Notes: generated by a model from the sequence alone, not told the origin. Numbered from the stretch's first letter, positions 50,682-59,537 are shown. The stretch is 64,000 nucleotides of DNA from SHVZ01 sp041906305 (GCA_041906305.1 JAYRJL010000002.1:372001-436000), one strand, 5' to 3'. Translations and numbers: made by a program.

Positions 50682-51425
50682 ATGGAACTAGACGGACGCG
50701 TCGCACTGGTGACCGGCGCCGGGCGCAACATCGGCCGCGCCATCGCCCTGGACCTGGCAAAGGCGGGGGCAGCCGTCGTGGTCAACGCCCGCTCCAACAA
50801 GGTGGAAGCCGAAGCGGTTGCCAAGGAGATCGTCGAAGCCGGCGGCAAGGCGGTCGCCGAGCTCGCTGACGTGACCGATCCGGCGGCCGTCGACCGCATG
50901 GTCAAGGCTGCCATCGTCCGGTTCGGGCGGCTCGACATCCTGGTCAACAACGCGGCCGTCCGGGCCGAGGTCCCTTTCGCAGAGCTCGACTACGAGAAGT
51001 GGCGCCAGGTCTTCGCCGTCTGCCTCGACGGCGCCTTCCATTGCACCAAGGCGGCACTGGCGGCGTTGAGGGCGAGCGGACAAGGCGCCATCATCAACAT
51101 CGGCGGCGTCAGCGCCCATCTCGGCGCTGCAGATCGCGTCCATGTGCTGAGCGCCAAGATGGGCCTCGTCGGCTTCACCCGCGGCCTCGCACACGATCTG
51201 GCGCCGGACGGCATCACCGCCAACTGCGTCGTACCCGGGCAGATCGACACGGCTCGCACCGGGCCCAAGCAGCCAAGTCATCACGCGACCCACAAGCCGC
51301 TTGTGGGGCGCCGCGGCCGGCCGGATGAAATCGCTTCAGCAGTCCGCTGGCTGGCCGGCCCCCAGGGACGTTACGTCACCGGTCAGGCGATCCACGTCAA
51401 CGGCGGTCTCTATCTGGGCGCGTGA
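50682..51425 (+). CDS. Short-chain dehydrogenase/reductase
   Basis: This 247-residue SDR has the cofactor motif TGAGRNIG and the NNAA segment. The usual active-site Tyr of YxxxK appears replaced: the corresponding region reads VHVLSAKMGL, with the Lys but no Tyr. The Ser region is IGGVSAH. A missing catalytic Tyr would weaken normal dehydrogenase activity, so it may be an altered SDR. GGGAGT precedes ATG 50682. It is probably cytoplasmic and co-transcribed with the next SDR. Confidence 0.88.
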   Translation: MELDGRVALVTGAGRNIGRAIALDLAKAGAAVVVNARSNKVEAEAVAKEIVEAGGKAVAELADVTDPAAVDRMVKAAIVRFGRLDILVNNAAVRAEVPFAELDYEKWRQVFAVCLDGAFHCTKAALAALRASGQGAIINIGGVSAHLGAADRVHVLSAKMGLVGFTRGLAHDLAPDGITANCVVPGQIDTARTGPKQPSHHATHKPLVGRRGRPDEIASAVRWLAGPQGRYVTGQAIHVNGGLYLGA

Positions 51426-51438
51426 AGGAGCGGCAGTC

Positions 51439-52215
51439 ATGGATCTCGATCTCAAGGGCAAGACCGTCCTCGTCACCGGCGGATCGAAAGGCATAGGCCT
51501 TGCCTGTGCCAAGGCCTTCCTCGCCGAAGGCGCCAAGGTCGCAATCGCCTCTCGCGCCCAGGGGAACATCGACCGCGCGCTGGAGGATCTGAACGGCGCT
51601 AAAGGCTATGCAGCCGATCTCGTCGTCGCCGAGCAGGCCATTCGCGCCGTTGACGCAGCGGAGCGCGATCTCGGTCCCATCGATGTGCTCATCAATTCGG
51701 CCGGCGCGGCGAAGCGAACGGCACCAGAGGACTTGACGCCAGCCAGCTGGCGCGCCGCGATGGACGCCAAGTATTTCTCGTACGTCAACGTCTTCGATCC
51801 GGTGGTCAAGCGGATGGCGAAGCGCGGAAGCGGCGTGATCGTCAACGTGATCGGCAATGGCGGCAAGGTCGCGACGCCCACGCACCTGCCTGGCGGCGCC
51901 GCCAACGCGGCGCTGATGCTGGCGACCGCCGGCCTCGCCAACGCCTACGCCGGCAAGGGCGTCCGGGTCGTCGGCATCAACCCCGGCCTGACCAATACCG
52001 ACCGGGTGGCCGAGGGCCTCAAGTCCGACGCGAAGCTCAACCAGATCACCGAGGACGAAGCGCTGAAGCGCGCCGTCCAGCGTATCCCGATGGGTCGAAT
52101 GGCGGAGCCCGAGGAGATCGCCAGCCTGGTGCTGTTTCTCGCCTCGTCGAAGGCGAGCTACGTCACCGGTGTCGTCATCTCGATGGACGGCGCGGTCGTG
52201 CCGATGGTGGTCTGA
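51439..52215 (+). CDS. Short-chain dehydrogenase/reductase
   Basis: This 258-residue SDR has TGGSKGIG (about residues 13-20) as the cofactor loop and INSAGAAKR as the NNAG-like motif. In the active-site region the usual YxxxK is not visible: the equivalent stretch is THLPGGAANAALM. Both SDRs in this pair thus deviate at the catalytic Tyr/Lys, which is unusual. It starts 13 bases after the first. Cofactor preference is probably NADP or NAD, unknown. Confidence 0.88.
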   Translation: MDLDLKGKTVLVTGGSKGIGLACAKAFLAEGAKVAIASRAQGNIDRALEDLNGAKGYAADLVVAEQAIRAVDAAERDLGPIDVLINSAGAAKRTAPEDLTPASWRAAMDAKYFSYVNVFDPVVKRMAKRGSGVIVNVIGNGGKVATPTHLPGGAANAALMLATAGLANAYAGKGVRVVGINPGLTNTDRVAEGLKSDAKLNQITEDEALKRAVQRIPMGRMAEPEEIASLVLFLASSKASYVTGVVISMDGAVVPMVV

Positions 52216-52218
52216 GCT

Positions 52219-52877
52219 TCAGCGTATTTCCGCCACGCTCACGCCCTGGCGCTCGGCGCAGGCTTCGAGCGTACGTTTCCAAGTCGGCCGCTCCGTGGCC
52301 CGCTCGTGATAAGCTCGCAGTTTCGGAAAGGGATTCAGAAGATCGGTCTTTCGAATCCCGCGAAAGACCGAGGCCAGCAAGATGTCGGCGACCGTAAAGT
52401 CTGCTCCGGCTATCCACGTTTGGCCGTCCAATCCTCGCTCGATGTCGTCGAACCTCCGGTGGGCTTCCTTGGCGAGCGCGGACCGCCGCCCGGCACTTTC
52501 TCCCTTGTGAAAGGCGTCGATCATCTGGATTTCCCAGACCGGGCGCTCGACGGTGGTCAGCGCCGCGAAACACCACTGCGTCACCCGCATGCGTCCCTGG
52601 AGATCGCGCGGCATCAGCTTGCCCGACTTCTCGGCGAGATAGAGGAGGACGGCTCCGGACTCCGCGACGACGAAGCCGTCATCGTCGATCGCCGGGACTT
52701 GGCCGAAGGGACTGAGCCGGCGATAGCGGGGCTATCGAGCTCGCCGCCGAGGAAGTCCACCGGATGAACGCGATAGGCCAGACCCGTCTCCTCGAGTGCC
52801 CATTGTACCCTGAGATCGCGCCCCTTGCCCTTCATGCCGGGGTGCACATGCGGACCGAACGCATAAAGAGTGATCAT
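52219..52877 (-). pseudogene. Glutathione S-transferase family gene with a -1 frameshift
   Basis: Two frames encode one GST of about 218 residues. The N-terminal part (from ATG 52877) reads MITLYAFG, ALEETGLAYRV, DFLGGELDSP. The C-terminal part, from about 52729 to 52219, reads YRRLSPFGQVPAIDDDGF, ESGAVLLYLAEKSG and the GST_C N-cap DFTVADILLASVFRG. The join is clean if one base is restored near 52730, next to a run of four G. AGGAG precedes the ATG. This is either a single-base deletion in a recent pseudogene or a sequencing/assembly error at a homopolymer. A working copy would be a cytosolic glutathione-dependent enzyme. Confidence 0.85.
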
Positions 52878-53002
52878 CGCGCTCTCCTGCTCCTTCGAAC
52901 GCCTGGAGGATAGCGCGGGTTTGTACCTTTCGCCCGGCGGCATACGGGCTTGCGCCCCTCCCCGACTCGCCGCCAAGCTGATCGACGCCCAGGGAGTGCA
53001 CG

Positions 53003-54802
53003 ATGGCCGCGACCCTCGACCCGATCGCCTTCGAGCTGTTCAAGAATGCCGTCTTCTCCATCGCCGACGAGATGGCGCTGACGGTATTCCGCACGACCTA
53101 TTCCGGCGTGCTCAAGGACAACATGGACTATTCGACGGGACTGGCCGACGGCGACGGCAAGTTGGTCGCCCAGGGACTGACCCTTCCGGGACACCTGGGA
53201 TCGGTGCCGACCGCGCTCGCCTCGATCATGAAGCACTACGGCGACGACATGGTGGAAGGCGACGTCTTCATCATGAACGACCCGTTCGACGGCGGCATGC
53301 ACCTGCCCGACATCTTCGTGTTCAAGCCGCTGTATCACGAGGGCCGTCGCCTCGCCTTCGCCTGCACCGTCTGCCACCACACCGACGTCGGTGGGCGGGT
53401 GGCCGGATCGAACGCGTCGGACTCGACTGAGATATATGCCGAGGGCCTCCGGATCGCACCACTCAAGCTCTACGAGGCCGGCAAGGTCAACAAGACCATC
53501 ATGACCTTCATCGAGCGCAACGTGCGCCTGCCGGTGAAGGTCTTCGGCGACCTGCGTGCCCAGCTCGCTGCCTGCCACATCGCCGAGAAGCAGTTCGCCG
53601 ATCTGGTCTCCAAGTATGGCGTCGACGATACCCGCCTCTACATGAGGGAGACGATCGACTACGCCGAGCGGCTGACCCGCGCGGCGCTAGAGAAGTTGCC
53701 GGACGGCGAATGGAGTTTCGAGGACTGGATCGACGACGACGGGATCGACTACGGCAAGCCGATCCGCCTGTTCGTCACGATCAGGAAGACCGGCGGCCAC
53801 ATGGTGGTCGACTGGACCGGCACCAATCCGCAGGTGAAAGGGGCGATCAACAACACGCTCTCCTTCACCAAGGCCGCCTCGTATTGCGGCGTGCGCTCGG
53901 TTCTGCCGCAGGGCATCCCCAGCAACGAAGGGGTGTTCCGCGCCATCGACGTGATCTGCCCTCCCGGTACCGTCGGCAACGGCGTCCTGCCCGCGGCCTG
54001 CGCCGCGCGCGGCCTGACAGGTTTCCGCATGACCGACTGCATGTTCGGCGCGTTGGCGATGATGCTGCCGGACAAGGTCAAGGCCGCCGGCGACGGCGGC
54101 AATACCGGTGTCTCGATCGGCGGCTACGATGCCGACCGCAAGCCCTTCATCTATGTCGACTTCACCTGTGGCGCCTGGGGCGGTCGCCCGTGGGCAGACG
54201 GACTCGACGGCAACTCGCACATGTTCGCCAACATGGCGTCCCAGTCGGTCGAGGTCACCGAGGCCGAGAACCCGATCCAGCTGCTCGCCTACGAGTTCGT
54301 GCAGGATCGTGCCGGTGCCGGCAAGTACCGCGGCGGCGTGCCCTTCCGCCGCGACTACCGCTTCCTCGAGGCCGAAGGCACGCTTCAGGTGCGTTCGGAC
54401 CGGCGCGATCACCGGCCTTTCGGTCTCTATGGCGGCAGCCCAGGCGCGCCGTCGGGCAATTACATGGATCCCGATGGCGAGAACCGTCACCTGCCCGGCA
54501 AGCTGACGATGACGATCCGAAAGGGCGACGTCTATCGCCATGTCGTCGCGGGCGGTGGAGGATGGGGCGATCCGCTGGAACGAGATCCCGCCGCAGTGCT
54601 CCGCGACGTCCGCAACGAGTTCCTGTCGGCGGCGAAGGCCGCGGCCGACTATGGCGTGGTCGTCGACACCATGACTTGGATCGTCGATGCCGAGGCTACC
54701 GAGGCCCGCCGCGCCGGCATGCGTCAGGTCCGCGCCTGGCGTGAAGTGCCGAAGGTGCAATGGCAGGATCCCGTGACCCAACCTGCGAGGCGCCACGCGT
54801 GA
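53003..54802 (+). CDS. Hydantoinase B / oxoprolinase family protein
   Basis: This 599-residue protein has the HyuB family pattern: DPIAFELFKNAVFSIADEMA, GDVFIMNDPFDGGMHLPDI, CHHTDVGGRVAGS and GGGGWGDPLERDPAAVLRDV at the end. With HyuA it forms ATP-dependent amidohydrolases (N-methylhydantoinase, 5-oxoprolinase) or acetone/acetophenone carboxylase-like enzymes. The next gene overlaps by four bases (GTGA). N-methylhydantoinase would yield N-carbamoyl-sarcosine and so link to the sarcosine theme, but the substrate is not settled by sequence. Confidence 0.92.
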   Translation: MAATLDPIAFELFKNAVFSIADEMALTVFRTTYSGVLKDNMDYSTGLADGDGKLVAQGLTLPGHLGSVPTALASIMKHYGDDMVEGDVFIMNDPFDGGMHLPDIFVFKPLYHEGRRLAFACTVCHHTDVGGRVAGSNASDSTEIYAEGLRIAPLKLYEAGKVNKTIMTFIERNVRLPVKVFGDLRAQLAACHIAEKQFADLVSKYGVDDTRLYMRETIDYAERLTRAALEKLPDGEWSFEDWIDDDGIDYGKPIRLFVTIRKTGGHMVVDWTGTNPQVKGAINNTLSFTKAASYCGVRSVLPQGIPSNEGVFRAIDVICPPGTVGNGVLPAACAARGLTGFRMTDCMFGALAMMLPDKVKAAGDGGNTGVSIGGYDADRKPFIYVDFTCGAWGGRPWADGLDGNSHMFANMASQSVEVTEAENPIQLLAYEFVQDRAGAGKYRGGVPFRRDYRFLEAEGTLQVRSDRRDHRPFGLYGGSPGAPSGNYMDPDGENRHLPGKLTMTIRKGDVYRHVVAGGGGWGDPLERDPAAVLRDVRNEFLSAAKAAADYGVVVDTMTWIVDAEATEARRAGMRQVRAWREVPKVQWQDPVTQPARRHA

Positions 54803-56883
54803 CCACCTATCGCGTCGGCGTCGACATCGGCGGCACATTCACCGACATCGTGCTCCTGGGCCAGGACGGCACGATCCACACGGCCAAGATCTCCTCCAGC
54901 ATCGGCAACTACGCCGCGGCGATCGTCGAGGGCCTGACCCAGCTGTTCCGGGAGACCGGCCTCGACGGCAAGATGCTGGAGGAGATCCGTCACGGCACCA
55001 CGGTCGCCTCGAACGCGATCCTCGAGCACAAGGGTGCGCGCACCGGCCTGGTCACCACCAAGGGCTTTCGCGACGTGCTGGAGATCCGCACCCTCCGGAT
55101 GCCCAGGCTCTATGATCTCACCTGGACCAAGCCGCCGCCGCTGGTTGAACGCTATCTGCGGCAGGTCGTCGACGAACGGGTGGACGCCTATGGCCGGGTC
55201 GAGCGTGCGCTCGCCCCGGCCGACGCCGAGCGCGCTGTCGATACGCTTCTCGCGGAGAAGGTCGAGGCGATCGCCGTCTGCCTTCTCAACTCCTTCGCCA
55301 ATCCGGTGCACGAGCTCGCCATTGCCGAGATCGTCCGGAGGAAGGCGCCGGCGCTCCCCCTCTCGGTCTCCTATGAGGTCCTGCCGGAGATCAAGGAGTA
55401 CGAGCGCACCTCGACCGTCGTCGTAAACGCGTATGTCATGCCGATCGTCTCGAGCTACCTGCGAGCGCTCCGCCGTGGCCTCGACGGCGCCGGCATCCCG
55501 GCGCGCCTGCTGCTGATGCAGTCGAACGGCGGCCTCACCACCGACAGGGCGGCGGCCGAGCGGCCGATGAACATCATCGAGTCCGGTCCGGCGGGTGGCG
55601 TCGTCGGGGCTCAGGCGCTGGCGCGCGCCAAAGGCCTCGACAAGATCCTGACGTTCGACATGGGCGGCACCACCGCCAAGGCCTCGATTGTCGAAGACGG
55701 CGAGGTCACGCGTGCCGCCGAGTACTCGGTCGGCGCCGGCATCATGATCGGCTCCCGACTGCTGACCGGTGCCGGCTACACCCTGAAGGTTCCGGCGATC
55801 GACCTCGCGGAAGTCGGCGCGGGTGGCGGCTCCCACGTCTGGATCGACGCGGGCGGCTCGCTGCAGATCGGCCCGGAGAGCGCTGGCGCCAATCCGGGCC
55901 CGGTCTGCTACGACAAGGGCGGCAGAATCCCGACGGTCACCGACGCCAACGTGATCCTCGGCTACATCAACCCGAAGCACCTGGTCGGCGGGGCGGTGAA
56001 GCTGGACGCCGCAAGGGCCAAGTCGGCCTTCGCCGCCGTCGTCGCGACGCCTCTGGGGATGGCAGTGGAGCAGGCCGCCTACGGCGCCCACCAGATCGCG
56101 GCTTCCAACATGATCCGGGCGATCAAGGCCGTGTCGACCGAGCGCGGGCGGGATCCGCGCGAATTCGCGCTGTTCGCCTTCGGCGGGAACGGGCCTCTGT
56201 TCGCCGCGGGCATGGCGAAGTCGCTCGGCATGTCTCGCGTCGTCGTGCCGCCGTCGGCCGGCCTCTTCTCGTCGTTCGGGTTGCTCTATGCCGACGTGGA
56301 GCATCACTACGCCCGCACCTTCCGCCGGCTTCTGCGCAAGGCGAACCTCGAGGAAATCGAGGGGGCCTGGACCGAGCTTGCCCGTCAGGCGATCGATCAG
56401 CTCGCCGCCGAGGGCTTCACCGGGCCCCGTGCCCGCCTTCGGCGATCGGCGTCGCTCCACTATCAGGGTCAGAGCTACGAGCTGGTCGTGCCCATGCCCG
56501 ACGGACCGATCGACCAGGCGATGGTGGCACATCTCGAAGAAGGATTCGGTCGCGAGCACGAGAAGACCTACGGCCATCGCGCAGGACCGGACGAACCCGT
56601 CGAGCTGGTGGCGATGCAGGTGGTGGGACTCGGGCTCCGATACGGCGCCGGCGTGCCGGAGCGCGTGCGCTCGACCCGCGCCGAGCCGGAACCGCCGCCG
56701 CCGCGGTCGGCCTATTTCGGGCCGGAGGCAGGCTGGATCGAGACGCCCGTGCTGCGACGCTCCGACCTCGGCAACGGAAGGGCGGGGCCCTTGATCATCG
56801 AGGAATACGACGCGACCTGCGTGGTGCCGCCCGGCGCCCGTGCCGGCCTGGACCAGGCCGGCAACATCGTCATCGACCTCTAG
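54799..56883 (+). CDS. Hydantoinase A / oxoprolinase family protein
   Basis: This 694-residue protein starts at a GTG overlapping the HyuB stop and opens VGVDIGGTFTDIVLLG, an ASKHA ATP-binding motif. Further motifs are HGTTVASNAILEHKGA, SYEVLPEIKEYERTSTVV, SGPAGGVVGAQALA, DMGGTTAKAS and FAFGGNGPLFAAGMA. It provides ATP-dependent activation in the A/B complex. The order B then A is common in Proteobacteria. Its stop is only three bases from the convergent yjbQ stop. Confidence 0.93.
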   Translation: MTTYRVGVDIGGTFTDIVLLGQDGTIHTAKISSSIGNYAAAIVEGLTQLFRETGLDGKMLEEIRHGTTVASNAILEHKGARTGLVTTKGFRDVLEIRTLRMPRLYDLTWTKPPPLVERYLRQVVDERVDAYGRVERALAPADAERAVDTLLAEKVEAIAVCLLNSFANPVHELAIAEIVRRKAPALPLSVSYEVLPEIKEYERTSTVVVNAYVMPIVSSYLRALRRGLDGAGIPARLLLMQSNGGLTTDRAAAERPMNIIESGPAGGVVGAQALARAKGLDKILTFDMGGTTAKASIVEDGEVTRAAEYSVGAGIMIGSRLLTGAGYTLKVPAIDLAEVGAGGGSHVWIDAGGSLQIGPESAGANPGPVCYDKGGRIPTVTDANVILGYINPKHLVGGAVKLDAARAKSAFAAVVATPLGMAVEQAAYGAHQIAASNMIRAIKAVSTERGRDPREFALFAFGGNGPLFAAGMAKSLGMSRVVVPPSAGLFSSFGLLYADVEHHYARTFRRLLRKANLEEIEGAWTELARQAIDQLAAEGFTGPRARLRRSASLHYQGQSYELVVPMPDGPIDQAMVAHLEEGFGREHEKTYGHRAGPDEPVELVAMQVVGLGLRYGAGVPERVRSTRAEPEPPPPRSAYFGPEAGWIETPVLRRSDLGNGRAGPLIIEEYDATCVVPPGARAGLDQAGNIVIDL

Positions 56884-56886
56884 AGG

Positions 56887-57306
56887 CTACTCGCCGATCA
56901 GGTGCAGTACGACCTCGCGCCGGTGCGGCGCGCGGCGATGCTCGAAAACGTAGACGCCCTGCCAGGTGCCGAGAACCATGCACCCGCCGGCGACCGGAAT
57001 CGTCAGCTGTACCTGGGTCAATGCGGTTCGAAGGTGGGAGGGCATGTCATCCGGTCCTTCGGCGTCGTGGACGTAACGGCCTGCCTCCTCGGGCGCGATT
57101 CGCTCGAAATAGGCTTCGAGGTCCATCCGCACGTCGCGATCCGCATTCTCCTGGATCAGCAGAGACGCCGAGGTGTGCCTGCAGAAAATGGTCAGGAGGC
57201 CGGTCGCGATCCGCTGTGTGGCGAGCCACAAGGCGACTTCCCCCGTGATTTCCACCAGCCCTTTGCCGGGCGTCGATACCGCGATCGCGTGCTGCGCCTG
57301 CTTCAT
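56887..57306 (-). CDS. yjbQ: YjbQ family (secondary thiamine-phosphate synthase) protein
   Basis: This 139-residue protein has the UPF0047/YjbQ motifs: IFCRHTSASLLIQENAD, PDDMPSHLRTAL and GTWQGVYVFEHR. The E. coli homologue shows weak thiamine-phosphate synthase activity; its true role is uncertain. ATG 57306 gives the normal family length; an upstream in-frame start is not supported. It is divergent from the PRC-barrel gene. Confidence 0.93.
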   Translation of the reverse strand: MKQAQHAIAVSTPGKGLVEITGEVALWLATQRIATGLLTIFCRHTSASLLIQENADRDVRMDLEAYFERIAPEEAGRYVHDAEGPDDMPSHLRTALTQVQLTIPVAGGCMVLGTWQGVYVFEHRRAPHRREVVLHLIGE

Positions 57307-57339
57307 GTGGTCCAGGCTACGATGTCGCAGCCCTATGCG

Positions 57340-57365
57340 GGAACGTCCTCTTCGATCCGGACGTT
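57340..57365 (+). promoter_or_regulatory. EcfG general-stress promoter (GGAAC-N17-CGTT)
   Basis: GGAAC (57340-57344) is followed after exactly 17 bases by CGTT (57362-57365), a full match to the sigma-EcfG consensus of Alphaproteobacteria. The PRC-barrel ATG is 63 bases downstream, a usual 5' leader length. PRC-barrel genes are frequent general-stress targets, which supports it. Confidence 0.7.
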
Positions 57366-57427
57366 TGAGATGCACCCGGCTCGATCAACGCGATCGCGCC
57401 GCCAGCATGCTTTTGAGGAGATAATCC

Positions 57428-57790
57428 ATGCCTACACCCACTGGACATACGAAGGCCATCCTGAGCTCTAAAGTCACCGGGACCTCGGTCTACAACACCG
57501 CCGGCGAGAAAATCGGTCATGTCGAGGATGTCGTGCTCGACAAGATGTCGAACAACATCATGTACGCGGTCCTCGGCTTCGGCGGGTTCCTCGGCATGGG
57601 TGAGAAGTATCATCCGATGCCCTGGTCGCTGCTCGACTACAACGAGGACAAGGGCGGATATGTGGTGCCGATGTCGAAGGACGTGCTTCAGAAGGCGCCG
57701 GCCTACGATCTCGACGACCTCATCCGCGCGGACGGCGACATCCGTGGCAAGTCGTTCTCCTACTACAAGGTCCCGCCGTACTGGGGCTGA
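57428..57790 (+). CDS. PRC-barrel domain protein
   Basis: This 120-residue protein has a single PRC-barrel (about 12-80): SSKVTGTSVYNTAGEKIG, VEDVVLDKMSNNIMYAVL and FGGFLGMGEKYHPMPWSLL. There is no signal peptide. Proteins of this type are small, widespread in Alphaproteobacteria and often induced by stress; the biochemical role is unknown. GAGGAGAT precedes the ATG. A consensus EcfG promoter lies upstream, and a stable hairpin follows. Confidence 0.93.
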   Translation: MPTPTGHTKAILSSKVTGTSVYNTAGEKIGHVEDVVLDKMSNNIMYAVLGFGGFLGMGEKYHPMPWSLLDYNEDKGGYVVPMSKDVLQKAPAYDLDDLIRADGDIRGKSFSYYKVPPYWG

Positions 57791-57803
57791 TCCCGACACT
57801 GGC

Positions 57804-57830
57804 GCGGTCCCGGCATGGTGCCGGGGCCGC
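57804..57830. terminator. Bidirectional hairpin between convergent genes
   Basis: GCGGTCCCGGCA (57804-57815) pairs with TGCCGGGGCCGC (57819-57830) with a 3-base loop and one G-T pair. It occupies most of the 42-base gap between the PRC-barrel and PAS genes; no T-run is present. Confidence 0.5.
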
Positions 57831-57832
57831 AG

Positions 57833-59398
57833 CTAGCCCTTCTGCCGGACGCCGAGATCCACATACCGCCTGACCAGCCCGCCATCGGCGAGCGGGACAT
57901 GGTGAACCGCGACGGTCCCCTCGGGCGTGGTGATCTCGAAGGTAGTCGCCGTTCGACTCTTCAGCTCAGCCATCAGTCGTCTCGCGTGTTCGTCCGGCGT
58001 CCCCGGCCCGTACTGGCCTTTCGCGGCCATGGCGTGGAGGATCCGCTCGGCCGGGATCGCGTTTCCCTGCATCACCGCCTCGGGGATGCCAAACATCTCC
58101 CGGAGTCGCCGATTGTGAAGCACGACATTGAGGTCGTGATCGAAGACCGCAATGCCGTCGCCCATATGACCCAGCGTGCTTTCGAGCAGCGACGCCTTGG
58201 CGTCGAGCTCTTCCTGCAGTCGCTTCCTGGCGGTCACGTCGACATAGCGGCGGATCAGCGTCCCGTCGCGCTGGGGGGTGTGGTGGATCTCGATGGTCCG
58301 CCCATCCGCCAGCTTGTGCTCATACATGTGTCGATCGCGCTTGCGGAAGCCTGCGAGCACTCGCTCGACCTGGACTCCCGGATCGCCGCCGCCGTAGCGC
58401 CCGCGGATCGCCAGAAAGCGCGCCATCCGTTCGGCCGTCGCCTTGCCGCGTAACAGCTCCTCGGGAAAGCCGAAGAACTCCCGCATCTGGCGATTGTGGA
58501 AGATGATGTTGATGTCCTTGTCGTAAAGAGCCAGGCCATCGCCCATGCTCTCGAGCGCCAGCTCGAGAAGGCCCGACTTGGCCGCGAGTTCTTCCTCCGC
58601 CCGCTTCTGGTCGCTGACGTCGAAGACGAACTGGATCGTGAGGCCGGCGGGCGATCGATGCGTCCGCACGAGATGCCACCGCCCGGACGCGGGCCGGTAT
58701 TCGAAGCGCTGCTCCTTGGCCTCCCGCCATTCGACGATGCGGCGCGCAACGTAGGTCTCGGGATCCTTCTTCGCCTGGGGATCGGCGACCATGCCGGCGG
58801 CAACCGCCAGCCGCACGATGTCGGCGAACTTCCTTCCGGTAAGCTCCGCATCCGACGGAAGGTGCGGGTTCCTCTCGTGGAAGCGCTTGTTGCCGAGCAC
58901 GAAGGCTTCGTCGGCATCGAAGACCGTAACCTCGGCATCGATGCCAGCCAGGATCTCCGTCAGCAGGCTCTCGGCGGTTTCCAGGCGCCGTGCAGCGGCA
59001 CGGACCGCGGTCACGTCGGTGAAGGTCCTGACCTGCCGGCCATCTGTCAGCGGATGGATGAAGACCTCGAGAATGCGCCCATCGCGGTTGGCGCGCTCGT
59101 AGCGAAATGGTTCGGTCGCCCTCTGGATCTTTGCGGCGACCTGCGCCATGCGGGCCTCCGTGTCGATGCCGAGCGCGTCGAGGTCGCCACGGCTCGCCTG
59201 GAAGCGGATGACGTCGTCCTGGCTCGGTCGTCCGGCCAGCAGGGATTCCGGGAGCCCCAGGATCTCGGGCAGGCGCTTGTTGTAGAGGGCGATGCGTCCT
59301 TCGGCGTCGACGATGCAAATGCCTGCATCGACCCCGTCGAGCACCTGGCGAAGCAGCGCATCGGTCGCTGCTGCGTCAGCGGCGGCATCAGAACGCAA
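57833..59398 (-). CDS. Four-PAS-domain protein lacking an output domain
   Basis: The 521-residue protein has four PAS_7-like units at about 20-135, 145-262, 280-385 and 400-515. Each opens with a segment like DGVDAGICIVD, AGIDAEVTVFD, ESMGDGLALYD or GHMGDGIAVFD and ends VRTFTDVTA-, VFDVSDQK-, RRYVDVTAR- or RRYVDLG-like. Short coiled linkers (EELAAKSGLLELALE, EELDAKASLLESTL) join units two to four. The protein stops right after the fourth PAS, with no kinase, GGDEF or regulator domain and no membrane segment. It may act by protein-protein contact. The two-codon-rich tail RQKG looks like a natural end. Confidence 0.88.
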   Translation of the reverse strand: MRSDAAADAAATDALLRQVLDGVDAGICIVDAEGRIALYNKRLPEILGLPESLLAGRPSQDDVIRFQASRGDLDALGIDTEARMAQVAAKIQRATEPFRYERANRDGRILEVFIHPLTDGRQVRTFTDVTAVRAAARRLETAESLLTEILAGIDAEVTVFDADEAFVLGNKRFHERNPHLPSDAELTGRKFADIVRLAVAAGMVADPQAKKDPETYVARRIVEWREAKEQRFEYRPASGRWHLVRTHRSPAGLTIQFVFDVSDQKRAEEELAAKSGLLELALESMGDGLALYDKDINIIFHNRQMREFFGFPEELLRGKATAERMARFLAIRGRYGGGDPGVQVERVLAGFRKRDRHMYEHKLADGRTIEIHHTPQRDGTLIRRYVDVTARKRLQEELDAKASLLESTLGHMGDGIAVFDHDLNVVLHNRRLREMFGIPEAVMQGNAIPAERILHAMAAKGQYGPGTPDEHARRLMAELKSRTATTFEITTPEGTVAVHHVPLADGGLVRRYVDLGVRQKG

Positions 59399-59497
59399 GC
59401 TTCCCTGCTCCCTACAAAACTGCCACGCAGCCAGGAGCTTACCCCGCGGCGCGACCGCTTCCTACACCACGTTGACGCGGATGCTTATGGATACGCC

Positions 59498-59528
59498 GCC
59501 GGCTGCGAAAGGACATTTCGCAGCCGGC
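59498..59528 (-). terminator. Terminator-like hairpin downstream of the peroxiredoxin gene
   Basis: GCCGGCTGCGAAA (59498-59510) pairs perfectly with TTTCGCAGCCGGC (59516-59528) across a 5-base loop. It begins nine bases beyond the peroxiredoxin stop on that gene's strand. No U-tract follows. Confidence 0.55.
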
Positions 59529-59537
59529 TGAAGCGGG

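Noticed and set aside
54724..56577. 617-codon minus-strand frame opposite hydantoinase A
   Set aside because: Antisense shadow of a gene with clear ASKHA motifs.
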